From NCBI GenBank assembly GCA_032164245.1, contig JAVMKO010000006.1:8199001-8263000 (forward strand): DNA of 64,000 nt, given 5' to 3'. The notes under the pieces are model-generated. The model did not search any database and was not told the DNA's origin. It saw nothing but the letters and a program-made list of their open reading frames with translations. The DNA comes from Sternotherus odoratus. Its lineage: Eukaryota > Chordata > Testudines > Kinosternidae. Both the position numbers and the translations under genes were made by a program. This document shows positions 58,383-64,000 of the stretch, piece after piece (position 1 is the first letter of the stretch; the number at the start of each line of letters is the position of its first letter).

Positions 58383-60538
58383 GCAACAGCTTTAACTTCA
58401 TGGGGGTATGGCTTTGAAATAAAAATATAATTGGAGAGTGGATTGCTGTAGAAGGATTTGAAATATGTAGTGAGCTTAAAAAAGCCAGCAGAAGTATCAG
58501 TGATCAGTAGGGTGGTCTGTCTGCTAGAGAGTAAATAATTTGATTAGTACAAACTTAAATTTTGCTTCAAGCCGTCACCTGTTTCTTTGACTAAATTCAG
58601 TTGTGCCCTTCTTTTTCAAGCATTACGGCTTACAAGGCAATTGAGGAATCTGTGTCGCTATTGTGAGACCGAGAACAACCCATATTGATGCATTAAAGAA
58701 GATGCAAATGGCAAAATACAACGCTGAATTAAGCCTAATAATCTAAAATGTGTTTCTCCATTTTAAAGATGTTGAAATCTTATAATCTCCTTGACTCTGG
58801 GGGGAAGTATCCAGCTTTCAGCGTCTCGTACTTGTGTGCATGTGAAACCTGAACAAATTCTGTGTAATAGCTTCCTCCACCGGGGGGAGGGGACGGACGC
58901 TCCATCAGTTATTGACCGACAGCCAAATTTTGCAGTCTAACTTGGGCAAAACTCCCACTGACTCGGGGAGAGGGGGTGGTGTCCCTGTGGTGATCGGTAA
59001 GAATGCATTGTATCCAGCCCCGATTGCTCCATCCCATGTCATTCTCCATACACTGCGGGAAGGGTAGTGGGTGGTATAGAGCCAGATATGCTGACTTTAT
59101 GCCGCCCAGAGATTGCCCTATGCCACAGGGTTCTTTGAAATGTCCTGTAGAGCAGCTTTTAGGCTGCTTTGCCCTGCCTGAGCAAAGGGGACAGAAGCAG
59201 GGCTGAGAATCTGAGCCATGTGATTTTGGGGGCTTACAAGTGGTTGACCAGAACCAAAATGTATTTTAATAATAACTAGCTCTTACGCTGCACTCTTCAT
59301 CCGTAATTTTCCAAGTGCTTTACCAAGGAGCTCTGGATCATTATCCCCATTTTGCAGATGGAGGAACTGAGGCACAGGAAGGGGAAGTTACTTGCCCAAG
59401 GTCATGTTTAGATGTTGGTCCAGGCCATTCATTTAGACTCTGTCCTTTTGTAGTCTACAACACTATGGCCGTGGAACTTGCTGTAGACTAGAACTGGCCA
59501 ACAAAAATGTTCTTTTCCTGTGGAAAATGTCAGTGTTTGGGCAGCAATGTGAAATATTGAAATGTTTTGGTATTTGGCCAAGATGTTTTTGATTTGGAAG
59601 TGCTACTGTGGTGCTTCATAGTCTTGTTTTTTCTCTGTAGGCCAGATGGAATCTGCCATCATGTGCTGTAGCCTTCTCTCTTGAGTCTTGAGAGTCCCTG
59701 GCCATGGTGAATTCTGAGGGATATAGTCCAATTGGGTTGCCTGGCCCCTAGAGCAGAAATTGAGGACCTCTCCCTACAGACTTCTGCTCCCGTGTCTGAG
59801 TCTTTCATGGAAAGGAAACAATTTCTTTGGTTTCTGAATCTTCATCATTGTGAAGATGACCTTCCAAATAGAAATTGATACAGTAACACCTACCCTGAGT
59901 CTGCCAGCAGCTTGAAACAGTAGCTCTTAGGTCTTCTCTTCACTGGGAATAAAGGTGTGTTCTTAACTTGTGTTAACTAACACCTGGTAAATAATGTGGT
60001 AAAATCTGGTGAAGACAAGGCAGTTTATAGTTTTAATACAAGTCAACACTTCTTTTCCTAGGGAAGAGGCACCCTTACAGATACCTGAATTGCCCCATTA
60101 TCTCAATGGCTTAAAGATAGAATAATGATACTTTAAATAACTTAGCTCATTATTTTACTGTTGATCCTTTTCAGAAGAAACGTCCAGGTAATATTCTTGC
60201 CCACAGTCCCAAACAACCTCCTGGGGCCCCTAACTGTCCATTAACCAGGTGCCAAAGCTTCCAACTCCCACCTGATAACTTCTACAAAGTCATTGTCTAT
60301 ACAAAAACATCTGAGACACCATGGTAGAGGAAACAAACTGAATTTAGTATCAGAATAAATACCACAAGGGATAGGACCTTGATCTTGTGAATCACTCTTG
60401 TATATAACTGGTTAAAAAATGCCCAGTTTAAAAAGCTTACCTGCAGCTTCCATAGTAAGTAGCCTGTAGCACTGGAGTGCTGCAGGAATTAGGGAGTTGA
60501 AGGGTGTCTAGGCTGTGGTTCTTATTGTGAGTGAATTC
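58383..60538. other. Intron-like DNA, 2.2 kb
   Basis: No exon or recognised repeat supported. A stretch near 59310-59400 (GGAGGAACTGAGGCACAGGA) resembles an old dispersed repeat but is too short to assign. Confidence 0.35.
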
Positions 60539-60873
60539 CAGGGGTGAAAGCGGGCTGGTACGGCATACCGGTAAGAACCCGTACCAGCCAGTATTCACCC
60601 CACATTAAAGCCCTTTAATGTCTTTGGCCCTTTTGCCTCCCCTGTCAGGGGCCCTGCCGGTACAGCCGGGCTGCCGACAGGGCGTGAGAAGAGCAGCACC
60701 ATTAAAGCGTGGCAGTGCTTTGCGGATCCTTAAAGTGCTGCCATGGTAGGGGTGCGCAGCAACGTTCAATCCAATGTTGGAGGGAGGGGAAAGGGAACAG
60801 CTACAGGCACTTACGGGGCAGGCCAGGACTGGCTCTGGCCCCTGGAAGTAGCCTATAGCTATTTTCACCCCTG
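60539..60873. mobile_element. hAT-like MITE (335 bp)
   Basis: Ends CAGGGGTGAAAGCGGG and GCTATTTTCACCCCTG. Flanks GTGAATTC and TTGAGTTC agree at 6 of 8 positions. The interior has ATACCGGTAAGAACCCGTAC near the left end and GC-rich non-coding sequence. Confidence 0.8.
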
Positions 60874-62202
60874 TTGAGTTCTGATCAGAAGACTCTTGTT
60901 TCTTTTATAGATTCTAGAATTAGAACCTGTCTGTTAATCTGGGGGTGGGGAATGCTGGCTGGGTCATCTAAAACTAGCTCTTTTTTCTAATCTTCACAGT
61001 GCAGTGGATGAGAACTTCTTTCCAATAAACTTTTTGCTGTAAAGTCGGTGAAATTCTTTTAAAATACAGCTTGCTGTCTCCCCAGTGACTGAAAATGTTG
61101 AGAAACTGATAGCATTCCCAATCTGTTGGTCAGATGGAATTAGCGCCTCTCCCTTATCGCTGTCTGAAGCTATTAGGATTTTCAGTAATTCTGGATAGAT
61201 AGAGAGACAGCCTAACTGAACTCTGAATTCAAAGGCGGTAATTATTCTGGCAATAAAACTTAACTAAGCTATGATGTTTGGATGACATAATTTGTTCAGC
61301 CTTCAGTAGTATTCTCCACCTCGCCCACCAGTAACCTAAATACTGGAGGAAATGTGAGAACTTCAGTGAAGAATCCATAATAGATGATCTGTGATTCTAC
61401 TCTTTCTCTTACCATAAACCAGAAACAGCCTTGAGCAACTGAGCCAATTCTGCTGGCAAAGCATGCTGGAGTAATTCGTTCAGTCCTATTTTATTAATTT
61501 AACACCTGCCTTACGTTCAGTGGCAGTCTCCTTCATGGAGGATGTTTTGCTGATTGCCCTGCTTAGTGCATGTCAGAAAATATGTGACAAAAGGAGAAAT
61601 GAGGCTCTGTTCAATCTTACAAATTTCCTAGAAATTCCATCGGGGAATTGTATTTTGTACTTCCAATTTACCGGACTCCAAAAGACAAAAATGTCTCTAA
61701 CTGCAGCGCGCTCTCTCTGCAAGGGACCTGTCATGCGGCGTGGCCAGCGGTTTTCTTTCTAATGTGAACGGTGGCACTTCAGCAGCACGGTGCAGTTCCA
61801 GTATGAAGAGGAAAGAGAGCCCCCTACCGTATCACAACCACCACTTTCTGCATGCAGCAGCCTGGATGTTTCTGGGAGGTCTCCCTTCCAGGAAGTTTAG
61901 TGACCTCACCCCCATTGCTTTGAGTGCAGCCTGAGGGGACACAGCTGATCAGAAAGTCGGGTGAAGGACGCAGATCTTAGTGTTGTGTAGTTCAGAAACT
62001 AACTGGGCAGGAAAACAAAGGACGTGGTCCCAACTGTTGGAAGACTGAGGGAGCGGTGGTCAAGATCCAATAAAGGAGTCAAAATGAACACCTTGAATTG
62101 TACCCAGAAGAATTGCACATTCTGTATAAGCTGGCGCTTCCAAATGGCCTCCGGGTATAACGCCCAGTGGAGCCTATTGCACTAATCCAGTCGGTGACAA
62201 GC
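60874..62202. other. Intron-like DNA, 1.3 kb
   Basis: No exon or recognised repeat supported. Confidence 0.4.
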
Positions 62203-62558
62203 ACATAGGTGCCGACTTCTAATGGCACTGGTGGGTGCTCAACCCCCCTCTGCCCCTGGCCCCACCCCGACTCCACCCCTGCCCCACCCCCTCACACCTG
62301 CATTCCAACCCCTTCCCCAAATCTCCTCCCTTGAGTGCGCCACATGCCCGCTCCTCCACCCTCCCTCCTGGAGCTTGCTACAGCTGTTTGGCAGTGGCAA
62401 GCGCTGGGAGGGAGGCAGAGGAGCTGGGATGTGGCGCGCTCAGGGGAGGAGGAGGTGAGGCGGGGCGGGGAGCTTGGCTGCCAGTGAGTGCAGAGCACCC
62501 ACTAATATTTCCCCATGAGTGCTCCAGCCCCGGAGCACTGATGGAGTTGGCACCTATG
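62203..62558. mobile_element. Non-autonomous repeat with CATAGGTGCC termini
   Basis: Left end CATAGGTGCCGACTTCT and right end AGTTGGCACCTATG form an inverted repeat. The interior is a C-rich, then a G-rich half that are partly complementary. No target duplication is evident; superfamily not assigned. The proline-rich open frames are composition artefacts. Confidence 0.6.
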
Positions 62559-62902
62559 GACCGTGGTACTGTCTGCATAGGACAAGAGGCTGCAATCTCC
62601 TCACCACACACAGGCTGGGAGCAGGGGGATGATGGGAAGGTTTTATTGGACCGCTAGCTTGTGCACCATCTGGGAAGGTGGACTAGCCAACGATCAAGTC
62701 CTCCTGTCCATCAGGTCCCAGCGTACACAGCATAGATCTCAGGTTTGGTGGGTACCGCTTACTCTTCTCTCCCTTCTGCCACTAAGGCCAAGGTGGTGAG
62801 CGAAACAGGAAAGGAAGAACAAAGGCAGAACCACTCTCTAAACAATGTGAAAGGAGTTCCCTCACTTTGGACAGTCTGTTGCAGTGACTCAGTCTAGAAC
62901 TG

Positions 62903-63690
62903 CAGAAGTGACAGAGAGTCCTGTGGCACCTTAAAGACTAACTAAAGTATTGAAGCTTTCGTGGGCTAATACCCACTTCGTCGGATGCATGCAGTGGAAG
63001 TATCCAGGGGTAGGTATAAATAGGTAGGCAAGAACCAGGTTAGAGATAACAGGGTTAGTCCAATCAGACTGAACCAGCTTGTTATCTCTAATCAAGGAGG
63101 TAACAAAGAGTGCTGTGGCACCTTAAAGACTAACTTTAGTTAGTCTTTAAGGTGCCAGAGGACTCTGTTACCTCTGCTATTCCAGACTAACACGGCTACC
63201 TTTCTGATTCTCTAATCAAGGAGGGTGAGGTATTCCTCTAGCAGCTGAACTGGAGGTGTGAACGGCGAGAGAAGAGAAACTGCTCTTGTAGTTAGCTAGC
63301 CATTCATAATCCCTATTTAGTCCTGAGTTGATATTGTCAAATTTGCAAATGAATTTCAGCTCTGCAGTTTCTCTTTGCAGTCTGGTCTTGAAGTTTTTTT
63401 GCTGCAATATAGTGACCTTTAAATCTGCAATTGTTATGCCCAAGCAGGTTGAAGTGTTCTCCTACAGGTTTTTGTATATTGCCATTCCTGATATCTGATT
63501 TGTGTCCATTTATCCTTTTTCATAGGGACTGTCCAGTTTGGCCGATGTACATAGCAGAGGGACATTGCTGGCACATAATGGCATATATGACATTGGTTGA
63601 TGTGCAGGTGAATGAACCAGTGATGCTGTGGCTGATCTGGTTAGGTCCTGTGATGGTGTTGCTGATGTAGCTATGTGGGCAGAGTTAGCA
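62903..63690 (-). mobile_element. Penelope-like element, 5'-truncated, GIY-YIG end
   Basis: Penelope-like elements join a reverse transcriptase to a GIY-YIG nuclease that nicks the target. On the minus strand, from about 63660 down, the sequence reads VIYAIMCQQC and AMYIGQTGQSL (the GIY-YIG core), then an in-frame TGA near 63520-63522, KRINGHKSDIRNG, KPVGEHFN, and after a frame change the LQQKNFKTRLQRETAELKF and GLNRDYEWLANY blocks. The 3' untranslated tail extends to 62903. TCAGTCTAGAACTG flanks it perfectly (62889-62902 and 63691-63704), a 14-bp target duplication. The reverse transcriptase is absent. A second Penelope tail is nested at 63101-63208. Confidence 0.88.
63101..63208. mobile_element. 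Nested palindromic Penelope tail with 16-bp target duplication
   Basis: A 108-base insertion with near-perfect arms (TGGCACCTTAAAGACTAACT and AGTTAGTCTTTAAGGTGCCA) and the terminus CAGACTAACACGGCTACC. TCTCTAATCAAGGAGG occurs on both sides (63085-63100 and 63209-63224) without a mismatch, so a Penelope-like tail inserted into an older Penelope-like copy. Confidence 0.88.
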
Positions 63691-63704
63691 TCAGTCTAGA
63701 ACTG

Positions 63705-64000
63705 TTGTCCCCAAGCGTCAATGCATTTTACACTGGCAACTGGAGTTTTGAGGCATCTTCACTTCTAGCAAACACTCTTTGTTGAATGTCCAACTTTTCT
63801 CCTCAGAGGCTGGGTTCCTAACATAGGCCGAGTTGAAAAACCAACTCGGCCTAGCCCAAGTGTAACTGAGGGCATCATCCAGAACCTCTGTTGTGATATG
63901 TGGGAGGGAATGAGCCCAACTAGCCGCTTGAGTCCCAGGTTGGATTCAGTGGGCTGACCGAAAAACCTCTTGTCTATTGCCTGGGCACATTTGATCTGTA
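63705..64000. other. Unassigned DNA at window end
   Basis: No feature seen apart from a small local palindrome near 63824-63855 (GGCCGAGTTG / CAACTCGGCC). Confidence 0.4.

Noticed and set aside
1..64000. CRISPR arrays, bacterial operons, rRNA or functional tRNA genes
   Set aside because: No regular spacer-repeat array, no dense coding, no ribosome-binding sites and no intact tRNA fold; all signals are those of a vertebrate nuclear genome.

Overview
The window reads as nuclear DNA of a vertebrate, most likely a cryptodiran (hidden-necked) turtle. The clearest marker is a CryI-type SINE at 44338-44539 (a tRNA-Lys-like head joined to a CR1-like tail), a family known from cryptodiran turtles. 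Several CR1 LINE copies, a Penelope-like element, a DIRS-like tyrosine-recombinase retrotransposon and many hAT, PIF/Harbinger, mariner and pogo MITEs agree with a sauropsid genome. Intron-like AT-rich DNA without long open frames fills the rest.

I see no complete protein-coding gene. The best evidence for a host gene is a CpG island at 8263-8880 with a strong splice-donor-like site at 8573, plus a well-formed small exon candidate at 31109-31185. That exon has a polypyrimidine tract and CAG acceptor, an in-frame stop upstream of an ATG, 11 codons, and a GTACTT donor. Together they fit a non-coding first exon and a first coding exon of a plus-strand gene whose remaining exons would lie beyond the window. 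I could not name the gene from 11 residues. A weaker exon candidate lies at 57861-57963. Nearly all longer open frames are artefacts of GC-rich tandem repeats (7.2-8.3, 13.3-13.9 and 39.0-39.4 kb) or of transposon remnants.

Layout: 0-7 kb, MITEs, a CR1 tail, a possible LTR and a tRNA-like palindromic repeat. 7.2-8.9 kb, a G-rich minisatellite abutting the CpG island. 9-15 kb, intron-like DNA with a CR1 tail and two Harbinger-like MITEs, one carrying a GC-rich minisatellite. 15.6-18.6 kb, a decayed CR1 interrupted by three younger insertions. 19.6-23.2 kb, hAT, Harbinger and mariner MITEs and a Penelope tail. 30-31.2 kb, a CR1 3' end followed by the candidate coding exon. 32.7-37.4 kb, MITEs, a CR1 end and a Penelope tail. 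37.9-41.0 kb, a DIRS remnant split by a 1,035-bp hAT element with a perfect 8-bp target duplication. 43.6-49.9 kb, tRNA-like repeat, Harbinger MITE, CryI SINE, solo-LTR-like sequence, minus-strand CR1 with a reverse-transcriptase core, CR1 end and hAT MITE. 50-60.5 kb, mostly intron-like with microsatellites. 60.5-64 kb, two MITEs and a 5'-truncated Penelope-like element with a 14-bp target duplication and a nested insertion.

Nothing here looks like a new biological system. The most informative material is the nested, target-duplicated transposons, especially the palindromic Penelope-tail insertions, and the candidate first exons.
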